A stretch of 16,545 bases of DNA from Soehngenia sp035406565 (GCA_035406565.1 DAONLG010000027.1:1-16545), one strand, 5' to 3'. Shown: positions 1 to 8,023, numbered from the stretch's first letter. Made by a program: numbers and translations. Notes: generated by a model from the letters alone, not told the origin.

Positions 1-16
1 CATCTAACTTACTCAT
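1..16 (-). CDS. hsdS: Start of probable hsdS (type I RM specificity subunit), cut by window edge
   Basis: Five codons are visible, reading MSKLD. The ATG overlaps the TGA stop of hsdM in an ATGA junction, the usual sign of translational coupling inside a type I restriction-modification operon. Many HsdS proteins begin with a similar MSKLEEL-like sequence, and hsdS commonly follows hsdM. No good Shine-Dalgarno sequence precedes the ATG, which fits coupling to hsdM translation. The identification rests on position and five residues only; another gene of the operon such as hsdR is possible. Confidence 0.5.
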
Positions 17-1581
17 TTGCCCACGTCTATTTCCGCAATAATCTTGTCTATTTCTTCTCTTAAAATTTGTTCCCTTGCCACGATTTCCTCTATCTCCTTA
101 TTAAGAGCGACTATATCTATCTTCTCTCTATTGTCCTCCTTTTCTACATAAGTGGAGACAGAAAGATTGTAATCCTGCTTTGCTATTTCGCTGTTTGGCA
201 CTAGTTTAGAGAAGTAAGAAATATCTTTCCTTGTTTTAAAGGCATCTAAAATATGTTCAATATTATCTTGTGTAAGTTTATTGTTGTTAGTGACCTTAAC
301 AAATTCTTTTGAGGCATCTATAAATAAAGTGTTGTTTTCTGATTTTGATTTTTTAAGTACCATTATGCAGGTAGCAATGCTTGTCCCATAAAAAAGGTTA
401 TCTGGCAGCTGAATTATGCAGTCAATATAGTTGTTGTCGATCAGATATTGCCTTATTTTCTTTTCTGATCCTCCTCTATACAGTACCCCTGGGAAACATA
501 CAATAGCTGCTGTTCCATTTGTCGCAAGCCACGAAAGACTGTGCATGATAAAAGCAAGATCAGCTTTAGATTTTGGTGCTAATACTCCTGCTGGTGAAAA
601 ACGCGGATCGTTAATTAAAATAGGGTCGCTATCGCCTTTCCATTTGGTTGAATATGGCGGATTTGACACTATAGCCTCAAAAGGCTCATCATCCCAATGT
701 TGAGGATCTGTTAGTGTGTCGCCAAGTGCAATGTCGAATTTGTCATAGTCAATGTCATGGAGAAACATATTTATTCTGCAAAGATTATATGTTGTTATGT
801 TAATTTCTTGCCCAAAGAATCCTTGTCGCACATTTTCTTTTCCAAGAATTTTAGCAAATTTTAAAAGCAGAGAACCACTCCCACAAGCAGGGTCGTATAC
901 CTTGTTGACTTCGGTCTTACCTACCAATACCATGTGAGTTAGCAACTCTGAAACTTCCTGTGGTGTATAGTACTCGCCTCCACTTTTCCCTGCGTTTGAG
1001 GCATACATACCCATTAAATATTCATAGGCATCACCGAAAGCATCTATTGTATTGTCTTTGTACTCGCCTAATTTCATATCAGCAATGGAATTAAGAAGTT
1101 TCACTAGCTTTTCGTTGCGTTTTGCTACAGTGCTGCCAAGTTTGTTGCTGTTAACATCGATATCATCAAACAAACCCTTTAAATTGTCTTCACTTTTTGT
1201 CCCTTGTGCTGATGCTTCTATGTTTTTAAATACCCGCTCAAGAGTTTCGTTTAAGTTCTCATCTTCTTTTGCACGAGCACGGACATTTTCAAAAAGCTCA
1301 CTTGGTAAAATAAAGAAACCTTTTGTATTAACCAAATCTTCTCTAGCTTGTTCTGCTTCTTCATCGGAAAGCTTTGCATAGTCAAAATCTATATTCCCTG
1401 CTTCCCATTCACTTGTGTTAATGTAAGCAGTGATATTTTCAGATATGTATCGGTAAAACAGCATGCCGAGGACATATTGCTTAAAGTCCCAGCCATCTAC
1501 GCTACCTCTTAAGTCATTTGCTATATTCCATATGGTACGGTAAAGTTCTGCACGTTCCTGTTCTTTTTTGTTGTTTTCCAT
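13..1581 (-). CDS. hsdM: Type I restriction-modification DNA methyltransferase subunit M
   Basis: HsdM transfers a methyl group from S-adenosylmethionine to adenine N6 in the target chosen by HsdS, protecting host DNA from the HsdR nuclease. The protein is about 522 residues, normal for the family. An HsdM N-terminal helical domain comes first (about residues 5-140, including DLRGSVDGWDFKQYVLGMLF). It is followed by SGGEYYTP near 202, the SAM-binding motif I DPACGSGSL near 230, and the catalytic motif IV NPPY near 307. The C-terminal tail is charged and likely coiled-coil. I start it at the ATG at 1581 because AGGAAG lies 7 nt upstream; an in-frame ATG at 1599 would put this ribosome binding site inside the protein. 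The gene overlaps the next one (probable hsdS) by 4 nt. A candidate extended -10 promoter lies about 125 nt upstream. The frame is intact; specificity cannot be told from HsdM. Confidence 0.95.
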   Translation of the reverse strand: MENNKKEQERAELYRTIWNIANDLRGSVDGWDFKQYVLGMLFYRYISENITAYINTSEWEAGNIDFDYAKLSDEEAEQAREDLVNTKGFFILPSELFENVRARAKEDENLNETLERVFKNIEASAQGTKSEDNLKGLFDDIDVNSNKLGSTVAKRNEKLVKLLNSIADMKLGEYKDNTIDAFGDAYEYLMGMYASNAGKSGGEYYTPQEVSELLTHMVLVGKTEVNKVYDPACGSGSLLLKFAKILGKENVRQGFFGQEINITTYNLCRINMFLHDIDYDKFDIALGDTLTDPQHWDDEPFEAIVSNPPYSTKWKGDSDPILINDPRFSPAGVLAPKSKADLAFIMHSLSWLATNGTAAIVCFPGVLYRGGSEKKIRQYLIDNNYIDCIIQLPDNLFYGTSIATCIMVLKKSKSENNTLFIDASKEFVKVTNNNKLTQDNIEHILDAFKTRKDISYFSKLVPNSEIAKQDYNLSVSTYVEKEDNREKIDIVALNKEIEEIVAREQILREEIDKIIAEIDVGK

Positions 1582-1672
1582 AAATCTACTTCCTTTCATT
1601 GTCTTTAAGTAAAGATGATCGTTGTGTAAATCATTAAAATAGCGTCTATCTTCAAAGTTTCTTATAGTTAGC

Positions 1673-1688
1673 AGTGAACATGATCACT
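1673..1688. promoter_or_regulatory. Near-palindrome just downstream of the hsd promoter, possible operator
   Basis: AGTGAACATGATCACT is a 16-bp near-palindrome (AGTGA, centre CATG, TCACT; mismatches only at the sixth symmetric pair). It lies about 10-25 nt downstream of the inferred start site of the hsd promoter, where a repressor could block transcription. No regulator gene is visible next to it. The rest of the 1600-1800 gap shows nothing else I can name. Confidence 0.25.
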
Positions 1689-1703
1689 ATATCCATTTTC
1701 CCC

Positions 1704-1712
1704 ATTATAGCA
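1704..1712 (-). promoter_or_regulatory. Candidate extended -10 promoter of the hsd operon
   Basis: The minus strand reads TGC-TATAAT, a consensus extended -10 (TGnTATAAT). No convincing -35 is seen 17 nt upstream, as is usual for extended -10 promoters. Transcription would start near 1697, leaving a leader of about 115 nt before the hsdM ATG. The leader contains a near-palindrome at 1673-1688. Confidence 0.5.
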
Positions 1713-1802
1713 TATTTTCTGTAAATTAGGCGTGATAATCTGTATTTTACAAAATGTAAACTATTAAAAGCTAAATCTATGGCATTGTGTTTCTTAGTTA
1801 AA

Positions 1803-1845
1803 CAAAAGAGGCATAGTCCAATTTCAAGGACTATACCTCTTTTTA
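1803..1845 (-). terminator. Rho-independent terminator after ileS
   Basis: A long inverted repeat, AAAGAGGTATAGTCC pairing with GGACTATGCCTCTTT around an 8-nt loop, ends in a T-rich tail on the minus strand about 50 nt past the ileS stop. A T-run also follows on the plus strand, so it could work in both directions, but only ileS transcripts approach it from a known gene. Confidence 0.85.
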
Positions 1846-1891
1846 TAATTATAGATGATTTTAAGACTGTTTAAGCTCTAGTCTCTTTTAA

Positions 1892-4800
1892 TTAGTTTCT
1901 TTCAAGTCTAATTCCTGTTAATTCGCCATTTAAGTCTTGTTTTGGTTCGATTTCTTCATCTACTTTGATGATATCTGTAGCTAAAGTCTCTGATTTGATG
2001 TATGCTTCAAATTTCTTAACTGCATTTGCTATGCTTTCTGGTCCGTTGTAATATATTTTAATAGTGTCTAGTATCTCATAATCGTTGTTTTTTCTCATCT
2101 GCTGAACTTTTGATATGAATTCTCTTGCATATCCTTCATCTATTAAATCTTGAGTTAATGTTGTGTCTAATATGACAAATAAATTGTTCTCCATCACTAC
2201 ATTAAATCCTTCTTTAGAAGAAATGGTTATTGTTACCATGTCTTTGTTTATCTCAACATCTTCGCCGTCTAAATTCAATGTTAAAGTCTCTCCACTCTCA
2301 AATTTATCTGAGACTTCCTTTGCATCTAATGCTTCTAAAGCTTTTGAAAAACTCTTTATCTTTGAACCCAAAATAGGTCCTGCCACTTTAAAGTTTGGTT
2401 TTAGTGAGAAATTCATAAATTGAGATAGATCCTTTTCAAATACCACTTCTTTAACATTTAACTCTTCTTTTATCAAATCTACTATATCTGATATTACGTC
2501 TTCGTATTTTCCGTCAATCAATACTTCTTGTAAAGGTTGTCTAACTTTTATTTTTACACTTTCTCTAGATGCTCTCCCAAGGGCAACTAAATCTCTTACT
2601 AAATCCATCTTCTGCTCTAACTTTTTATCTATGAGCTTTTGATTAACTTTTGGATAATAATCCAAGTGAACGCTCTCGTTATCAGTTAGATTTCTATACA
2701 ATTCCTCTGCTATAAATGGCACAAAAGGAGCAATTATTTTAGTTAAACCTACTAATATTTCATATGTTGTATTGTAAACTGCCTTCTTATCATCATCTAA
2801 TGATGTTGACCAAAATCTTCTTCTATTTCTCCTTATATACCAATTGGATAAGTCTTCTATTACAAATTCTTGTATGTCCCTTACTGCTCTCGTTAATTCA
2901 AATTGTTCCATATTCTCTTCAGTTTCTATTAGCAAACTGTTGAATTTAGAAAGTATCCACCTGTCTATTTCTGGCCTGTTTTCATATGGAATATTAAATT
3001 CTCTTGGATCTACTTCATCTGTGTTTGCATAGAGGCTGAAGAAATTGTATACATTTCTTATACTTCTAAAGAATTTCGATTCTACTTCTTTCAGGCCATC
3101 TTCGTCAAATTTTGTTGGTGTCCATGGTGGAGAAACATAAATTAAATACCATCTTAAAACATCTGCTCCATATTCATCAAATAGTTTAAATGGATCTACA
3201 GTATTTCCTTTAGATTTAGACATTTTTTTGCCTTCTTTGTCTAAAACTAAATCATTTACTAAGACATTTTTATATGGAGCTTTTCCAGTGACAAAAGTAG
3301 ATATTGCTAGTAGTGAATAGAACCAACCTCTTGTCTGGTCTATTCCTTCACATATAAAATCTGCAGGAAATAGTTTGTCAAAATCATCCTTATGCTCAAA
3401 AGGATAGTGATGTTGTGCAAATGGCATAGATCCACTGTCAAACCATACGTCAATGACATCTTTTTCTCTTGTCATCAAACCTCCGCATTCTGGACATTTG
3501 AAATGTACTTTGTCTACATATGGTCTATGCAAATCTAAATCTCTATCTATATCTTCAATAGCTTTCTCTACCAATTCATCTCTTGAGCCTACGCTTTCGA
3601 TATGTCCACAGTCTTCACATCTCCAAAGTGGGAATGGAGTCCCCCAATATCTTGAACGAGTTATAGCCCAATCATTTAAGTTTTCTAGCCAGTTTCCAAA
3701 TCGCTTTTCTCCGACAAACTCAGGATACCAATTTACACCATTGTTGTTTTCAATAAGTTTATCTTTAAATTTTGTCACTTCGATATACCATGAAGGTTTT
3801 GCATAGTATAAAAGCGGAGTATGACATCTCCAGCAATGAGGATAATTATGAAGAATTTTTTCTTTCTTATATAGCTTTCCATTCTCTTTAAGCCATTTTA
3901 TGATATCCTCATCAGCATCCATTACAAATTTGCCTGCCCAAGGTGTAGTCGTGAATTTTCCATCTTCACCTACTGGGTTTACTACTGGAAGATCATATCT
4001 CAAACCTGTATTGTAGTCATCTTCCCCAAATGCAGGTGCAGAGTGAACTATTCCTGTTCCATCTTCGGTAGTTACATAATCCCCTAGTGTTACAAAAAAC
4101 GCTTTGTCATTTACTTTAATAAATGGAATTAATTGCTCATATTCCATATACTCTAAGTCTTTTCCCTTTAGTTCTTCTAATATTTCATATTCTTTTTCTA
4201 AAACTTTGTCTGCCAAATCTTTGGCAAGATAATAAATCTGCCCGTCTGAGTTGACTTTTACATAAGTTACTTCAGGGTTTACTGTCAAACAAACATTTGA
4301 TGGCAATGTCCAAGGAGTAGTTGTCCAAGCTAAGAAATATTCATCTTTGCCTTTGAGTTTAAATTTCACAGTTACAGTTTCTGTCTTTATTTCCTCATAC
4401 CCTAATGCTACCTCATGTGATGCAAGCCCTGTTCCACATCTTGAGCAGTATGGTAGAATTTTATGACCTTCATAGAGCAATCCCTCTTTGTTCATTTTGT
4501 CTAGTATCCACCAAACTGATTCTATATAGTCATTTTCTAATGTGATGTAAGGATTGTCCAAGTCAATCAAATATGCCATTCGCTCTGTCATTTCTCGCCA
4601 TAATTTCTCATATTGAAATACTGAATTACGGCACTCTTTATTAAATTCTTCCACGCCATACTTTTCAATGTCTTGTTTGTTCTTTAGATTAAGTTTCTTC
4701 TCAACTTCAATCTCAACAGGAAGTCCATGTGTGTCCCAGCCTGCTTTTCGTTTAACTTGATAACCCTTCATTGTTTTACACCGACAAGTCAAATCTTTTA

Positions 4801-4993
4801 GAGTTCTAGCCATTACATGGTGAATTCCAGGTTTTCCATTGGCTGTCGGTGGCCCTTCATAAAATATAAATGGGTTGTTTTCATCTCTCGTATCCACAGA
4901 TTTGTGGAGTAAATCAATCTCTTTCCAATAAGAGGCTATGGATTTTTCTCTTTCACTTACGGGTTTGTTTGATAATTCATTAAACCTTTTCAT
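1892..4993 (-). CDS. ileS: Isoleucyl-tRNA synthetase, IleRS2-like, with swapped HIGH motif (GIHH)
   Basis: This class I synthetase charges tRNA-Ile with isoleucine and proofreads valine. It has 1033 residues, longer than typical IleRS1. Visible landmarks: GPPTANGKPGIHHV with GIHH at 56-59 in place of HIGH; WDTHGLPVEIE near 86; the CP1 editing domain with AWTTTPWTLPSN near 222 and GTGIVHSAPAFGEDD near 312; cysteine pairs at about 183/186, 387/390, 459/462 and 500/503; and KMSKS at 590-594. The C-terminal part has anticodon-binding helices followed by an IleRS2-like extension, and I see no C-terminal zinc finger of the IleRS1 kind. The start has AAGGAG 5 nt upstream. An Ile T-box leader precedes the gene and a strong terminator follows, so it forms its own transcription unit. 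Type 2 enzymes are generally mupirocin-resistant, and the GxHH variant has been tied to extreme resistance; that phenotype is inferred here. Confidence 0.97.
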   Translation of the reverse strand: MKRFNELSNKPVSEREKSIASYWKEIDLLHKSVDTRDENNPFIFYEGPPTANGKPGIHHVMARTLKDLTCRCKTMKGYQVKRKAGWDTHGLPVEIEVEKKLNLKNKQDIEKYGVEEFNKECRNSVFQYEKLWREMTERMAYLIDLDNPYITLENDYIESVWWILDKMNKEGLLYEGHKILPYCSRCGTGLASHEVALGYEEIKTETVTVKFKLKGKDEYFLAWTTTPWTLPSNVCLTVNPEVTYVKVNSDGQIYYLAKDLADKVLEKEYEILEELKGKDLEYMEYEQLIPFIKVNDKAFFVTLGDYVTTEDGTGIVHSAPAFGEDDYNTGLRYDLPVVNPVGEDGKFTTTPWAGKFVMDADEDIIKWLKENGKLYKKEKILHNYPHCWRCHTPLLYYAKPSWYIEVTKFKDKLIENNNGVNWYPEFVGEKRFGNWLENLNDWAITRSRYWGTPFPLWRCEDCGHIESVGSRDELVEKAIEDIDRDLDLHRPYVDKVHFKCPECGGLMTREKDVIDVWFDSGSMPFAQHHYPFEHKDDFDKLFPADFICEGIDQTRGWFYSLLAISTFVTGKAPYKNVLVNDLVLDKEGKKMSKSKGNTVDPFKLFDEYGADVLRWYLIYVSPPWTPTKFDEDGLKEVESKFFRSIRNVYNFFSLYANTDEVDPREFNIPYENRPEIDRWILSKFNSLLIETEENMEQFELTRAVRDIQEFVIEDLSNWYIRRNRRRFWSTSLDDDKKAVYNTTYEILVGLTKIIAPFVPFIAEELYRNLTDNESVHLDYYPKVNQKLIDKKLEQKMDLVRDLVALGRASRESVKIKVRQPLQEVLIDGKYEDVISDIVDLIKEELNVKEVVFEKDLSQFMNFSLKPNFKVAGPILGSKIKSFSKALEALDAKEVSDKFESGETLTLNLDGEDVEINKDMVTITISSKEGFNVVMENNLFVILDTTLTQDLIDEGYAREFISKVQQMRKNNDYEILDTIKIYYNGPESIANAVKKFEAYIKSETLATDIIKVDEEIEPKQDLNGELTGIRLERN

Positions 4994-5010
4994 TTTTTCT
5001 CCTTTCTATT

Positions 5011-5040
5011 GAAAAATCCCTAAGTCAATGACTTAGGGAC
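5011..5040 (-). terminator. T-box attenuator terminator
   Basis: A 10-bp perfect stem with a 3-nt loop is followed by TTTTT on the minus strand. It is the conditional terminator of the ileS T-box, and probably also ends read-through from the dehydrogenase gene upstream, which has no terminator of its own. Confidence 0.9.
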
Positions 5041-5233
5041 GAATGTTCGCGGTACCACCCAAATTACAGCTTGTTTAAGCTGTCACTTTACGCATATATC
5101 GCATAGCTTGCGTCATACCTTACTAATCTTTCAGGTACAATGCTCAAAGGTGATATTCGCAAATACTTGCATAGCGATCTTGCACCGTCAATCGCCTCTC
5201 TAAAATGCTTATATAAGCTACTCGTCCTTTTCA
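5011..5233 (-). ncRNA. T-box leader riboswitch of ileS (specifier AUC, Ile)
   Basis: The leader has the T-box core GGGTGGTACCGCG (5048-5060), which pairs with the acceptor end of uncharged tRNA. Upstream are stem I features: AGAGAG, the distal-loop motif GGTGCAAG, and the specifier loop GAATATCACC with codon AUC at 5152-5154. A hairpin GACAGCTT/AAGCTGT gives stem III. The terminator helix at 5017-5039 (TCCCTAAGTC, 3-nt loop, GACTTAGGGA) followed by five T ends the leader 18 nt before the ileS ATG. Uncharged tRNA-Ile should stabilise the antiterminator and let ileS be transcribed. Confidence 0.95.
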
Positions 5234-5239
5234 TGGCAT

Positions 5240-5283
5240 ATTATACTTTTATTAATATATCTTAAAATATCACACTTTGTCAA
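5240..5283 (-). promoter_or_regulatory. Promoter region of the T-box-ileS unit
   Basis: TATAAT at 5240-5245 would start the RNA near 5233, just before the first conserved T-box bases; its -35 is weak. A perfect TTGACA at 5278-5283, directly after the stop codon of the upstream gene, pairs at 18 nt with TATATT (5254-5259) and would start about 14 nt earlier. Either or both may be used. Confidence 0.6.
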
Positions 5284-6576
5284 CTAGTTATTATCATCTT
5301 GAAGCTTTCTCAATTTGTATAACATAGAATCAGTGTCTAAATTGACATCTTCATAAGTTAAATATTCACCCTTTTTAATATTTCTAGTTACAGTTGCTTT
5401 TTTATTTATCAGCCCAATTGGTACTAGATTTTCTTTTTTAGCTGTTTCATAACTATCAATTGATCCAAATACAGTATATTCGCCTATGCCATCTAAATGT
5501 TCACCTTTTTTTAGGTCTTTTTTTGCCCTTGTTATGACTTCAGCATATGGGTGATTTGACTTTGGCACTATGGAAGGTTCATTTAGTATTGCTGCTTTTG
5601 CAATTGATATAGGCGTTTCAAGACTTGTCAAATGATATGGTCTGTAAAGAATGTAGTTAGGGCCATCTCCCATTTTTAAAAATTGCATTTCCTTATGTAC
5701 AACAGGTAAGTCAGTAGTAATGATAGCATATACACCAGGTGCAATCCCATGAGTATAATCTACTATGCCGTATTTATTTAGTATCCCGCCATTTTCCTTT
5801 AAACTGTATATTTTGGGCATGTCTTCGACTTTCGCTGTTACTCCATGTGCTCCTCTTATGTCGGGAACAAATCCAGTAGCATTTGCCATAGCTGCCAATT
5901 CTACCATTGTGTTAGTTCCATCTATAAAAGATGCAAGTCTAAGTGGCTTAAGCCCTTTTCTGATTGCTTCTTCTTCGACCATGTCAGGTGTAATGTAATA
6001 ATCGAGCGGATTATTTTTGCCTTTTCCAATCGCTAGAACTTCAAATCCAGATATCGTAGCAAAATCATATAATTCTAATGCTGCTCCGGGTTCATCTCCA
6101 GCTGAGCCTGTATATACTACACCTTTTTCTTCAGCTAATTTATTTAAATACGGCCCCACCACAACATCAGCCTCTACATTTAACATGACTATATGTTTAC
6201 CTTCATTTATAGCATTATATGCTATATTAGCCCCTGTCTCAGGAACACCGGTAGCATCTAATACAACATCTACAAGCCCAGATTTAACCGCTATCCTCCA
6301 GTCATCTGTTACTGCGTACTTGCCTTGTTCTAATGCTTTATCTATATCTTGAGTTTTTTTTGCAGTTATTATGTTTTCCTTCTCTATTCCAGCAAATTCT
6401 AAAGCTTTATAACAGTCTTCTATTTTATTGCTGCAAACAACAGAAGTTTCCATTCCTTTTACTCTAGTTACTTGACTAACAAATCCTTTCCCCATCATTC
6501 CTGCACCAACTAAGCATACTCTTATAGGATTGTTTTCACATTGCCTTTTTATTAAATTTCTCTTTAAACCTATCAT
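5284..6576 (-). CDS. COG4091-type NAD(P)-dependent dehydrogenase (homoserine dehydrogenase-like) with C-terminal SAF domain
   Basis: The protein has 430 residues. An N-terminal Rossmann fold shows VCLVGAGMMGKG (GxGxxG near residues 24-29), followed by the nucleotide-fold segment ending in VDVVLDATGVPETG and the GKHIVMLNVEADVVVG strand typical of homoserine-dehydrogenase-like oxidoreductases. The C-terminal 80 residues resemble a SAF domain (LKKGEHLDGIGEYTVFG, then ITRNIKKGEYLTYEDV-like sequence). Such proteins are often misnamed homoserine dehydrogenase or FlgA-like; the substrate is not known to me, and no sugar-acid or amino-acid pathway gene sits beside it. Two ATGs lie in tandem; I use the second because AAGGAGG is 5 nt from it and only 2 nt from the first (6579). 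The gene follows the BaiN-like gene by about 85 nt, and the ileS promoter begins at its stop codon. Confidence 0.8.
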   Translation of the reverse strand: MIGLKRNLIKRQCENNPIRVCLVGAGMMGKGFVSQVTRVKGMETSVVCSNKIEDCYKALEFAGIEKENIITAKKTQDIDKALEQGKYAVTDDWRIAVKSGLVDVVLDATGVPETGANIAYNAINEGKHIVMLNVEADVVVGPYLNKLAEEKGVVYTGSAGDEPGAALELYDFATISGFEVLAIGKGKNNPLDYYITPDMVEEEAIRKGLKPLRLASFIDGTNTMVELAAMANATGFVPDIRGAHGVTAKVEDMPKIYSLKENGGILNKYGIVDYTHGIAPGVYAIITTDLPVVHKEMQFLKMGDGPNYILYRPYHLTSLETPISIAKAAILNEPSIVPKSNHPYAEVITRAKKDLKKGEHLDGIGEYTVFGSIDSYETAKKENLVPIGLINKKATVTRNIKKGEYLTYEDVNLDTDSMLYKLRKLQDDNN

Positions 6577-6606
6577 CATTTCCTCCTTATATAAGGCATA
6601 AAATCT

Positions 6607-6623
6607 ATACTATTTAATAGTAT
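6607..6623. promoter_or_regulatory. Palindrome upstream of the dehydrogenase gene, possible operator
   Basis: ATACTATT-T-AATAGTAT is a perfect 8-bp inverted repeat around one base, about 30 nt upstream of the dehydrogenase ATG. The tail on the minus strand (AGATTTTATG) is not a proper T-run, so an operator is more likely than a terminator. No clear -10/-35 pair could be assigned around it. Confidence 0.25.
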
Positions 6624-6661
6624 CATATTTTCTATCAAATTAAATGATTGTTTAAAAGCTA

Positions 6662-7879
6662 TCATTTAGATGCATTTAATCCAGCAACATATCCACTTGA
6701 CCAAGCCCATTGAAGATTGTACCCTCCACAATCTCCATCGACATCTAATATTTCACCACAAAAGTATAGCCCGCTTATTCTCTTTGACTCTAGAGTATCA
6801 GGATCTATATCATGAGATAATATGCCCCCAGCAGTGGTTTGAGCTTGACCCCATCCTTTGTCACCGATTACTTTAAATCTCCAACTTGTCAATATATTAG
6901 TTAGTTTGTCCAAATCAGCATTAGTTAATTCTTTGACTAATTTATTTTTATCCAAATTGATCTCCTTCAAAATCGGGATGATGAGCTTTTTATGTATAAG
7001 CCCTATGAGCCCAATTTCAACTGATTTATAAGGCATATATGAAAATCTTTTATTTAAATATTTTTTGAATTCTTCAGTGCTTTTATCAAATAATTTTAGT
7101 TCTAACTCTACTTTTCTTTTTTCATTCATTCCCCTGACTGCTTCTCTGCTAAGTTGAAGAATTGGTGGGCCTGATACCCCATAATCAGTGAATAGTATCT
7201 CTCCTTTTTCTTCTCTTATTAATTTATTATCTATATATAGGTTTGCTGATCCTTCAAATTTCACTCCATCCATTGCTTTCAATTTATCTGATTCTAATTT
7301 TAATTGTACTAGAGCAGGAGTTGGAGTAATTATGCTGTGCCCAAATTCTTTTGCTAACTTATATCCGTTGCCATCTGAACCACTTACTGGCATAGCCATT
7401 CCACCTGTTGCGATGATCACTTTATCTGAATGAAATACATCTTTTGTTTTTGTTTTTATAAGAAAATCTTTTTTCTTTGATATCTCAGTTACATATGCTC
7501 CTGTAACCACATTTACATCTAACCTTTCAAGCTCATATCTCAATACATCTAACACACTAGAACTTTGTAAAGACATGGGAAAAATTTTCCCACCATCTTC
7601 TGCTTTAGGGACGATGCCTAGTTTTTCAAAAAATTCTAAAGTTTTATCTCTATCAAACTGTTTGATTATATTTTCTATGAAATTTATATTTGTCCCATGA
7701 AAACAATCTACTTTCATGTTTTTATTTGTATAATTGCATCTTCCATTCCCTGTAACTAATAGTTTTTTGCCAATTCTATCGTTTCTTTCTAGTAATGTGA
7801 CTTGTGAATTTCTTCTACTTGCGATTATAGATGCAACAATCCCCGAGGCTCCTCCTCCAATCACTACAATATCTGGCAA
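6662..7879 (-). CDS. BaiN/HI0933 family FAD-dependent oxidoreductase
   Basis: A flavoprotein of about 405 residues in the COG2081 (HI0933/YhiN/BaiN) family. It shows an N-terminal dinucleotide-binding loop DIVVIGGGASG, then the family signature GKKLLVTGNGRCNYTN near 37, a central VIIATGGMAMPVSGSDGNGY segment, and the C-terminal FAD contact ILDVDGDCGGYNLQWAWSSG. Some relatives reduce unsaturated bile-acid intermediates; most have no assigned substrate, and I do not assign one here. I choose a TTG start at 7879 because AAGGAGGGG lies 8 nt upstream and the protein then begins directly at the Rossmann strand. The longer ATG start at 7912 would contain the ribosome binding site and lies at the predicted transcription start of the promoter in the adjacent repeat. 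The next gene downstream is the COG4091-type dehydrogenase. Confidence 0.88.
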   Translation of the reverse strand: MPDIVVIGGGASGIVASIIASRRNSQVTLLERNDRIGKKLLVTGNGRCNYTNKNMKVDCFHGTNINFIENIIKQFDRDKTLEFFEKLGIVPKAEDGGKIFPMSLQSSSVLDVLRYELERLDVNVVTGAYVTEISKKKDFLIKTKTKDVFHSDKVIIATGGMAMPVSGSDGNGYKLAKEFGHSIITPTPALVQLKLESDKLKAMDGVKFEGSANLYIDNKLIREEKGEILFTDYGVSGPPILQLSREAVRGMNEKRKVELELKLFDKSTEEFKKYLNKRFSYMPYKSVEIGLIGLIHKKLIIPILKEINLDKNKLVKELTNADLDKLTNILTSWRFKVIGDKGWGQAQTTAGGILSHDIDPDTLESKRISGLYFCGEILDVDGDCGGYNLQWAWSSGYVAGLNASK

Positions 7880-7916
7880 TTTAAGAACCCCTCCTTTTTT
7901 TATTTTACTCATATAT

Positions 7917-7944
7917 TTTATATTTTTTCCCCTGCTTTGTCCAA
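7917..7944 (-). promoter_or_regulatory. Candidate promoter of the BaiN-like gene, inside repeat copy A
   Basis: TTGGAC (7939-7944) and TATAAA (7917-7922) are 16 nt apart on the minus strand. Transcription would begin near 7910, about 30 nt before the TTG start at 7879. The -35 and spacer belong to the 58-bp direct repeat. Confidence 0.45.
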
Positions 7945-7976
7945 TTTAAAAGAGATGCAATTAAATGCATCTCTAT
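7919..7976. repeat. 58-bp direct repeat, copy A
   Basis: This stretch is identical over 58 bp to 9089-9146 and in the same orientation. It holds a terminator hairpin (AGAGATGCA/TGCATCTCT) and the -35 region of a promoter. Together the two copies frame a 1,112-bp block with an IS fragment and two small genes. Confidence 0.97.
7942..7974 (-). terminator. Terminator hairpin in repeat copy A
   Basis: A 9-bp perfect stem (7951-7959 with 7966-7974) and a 6-nt loop are followed by TTTTAAATT on the minus strand. Here it would end transcripts of the two small accessory genes. Confidence 0.75.
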
Positions 7977-8023
7977 TATTATATATCTCATCATAGAGTA
8001 AAAAATGTAGAATTATTTGTTTT

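Noticed and set aside
1052..1381. Plus-strand frame of 109 residues within hsdM
   Set aside because: Ser/Phe/Leu-rich shadow of the Lys/Glu-rich hsdM strand, no ribosome binding site.
6600..6661. Terminator after the BaiN-like gene
   Set aside because: The only palindrome there is A/T-rich and lacks a T-run on the minus strand.
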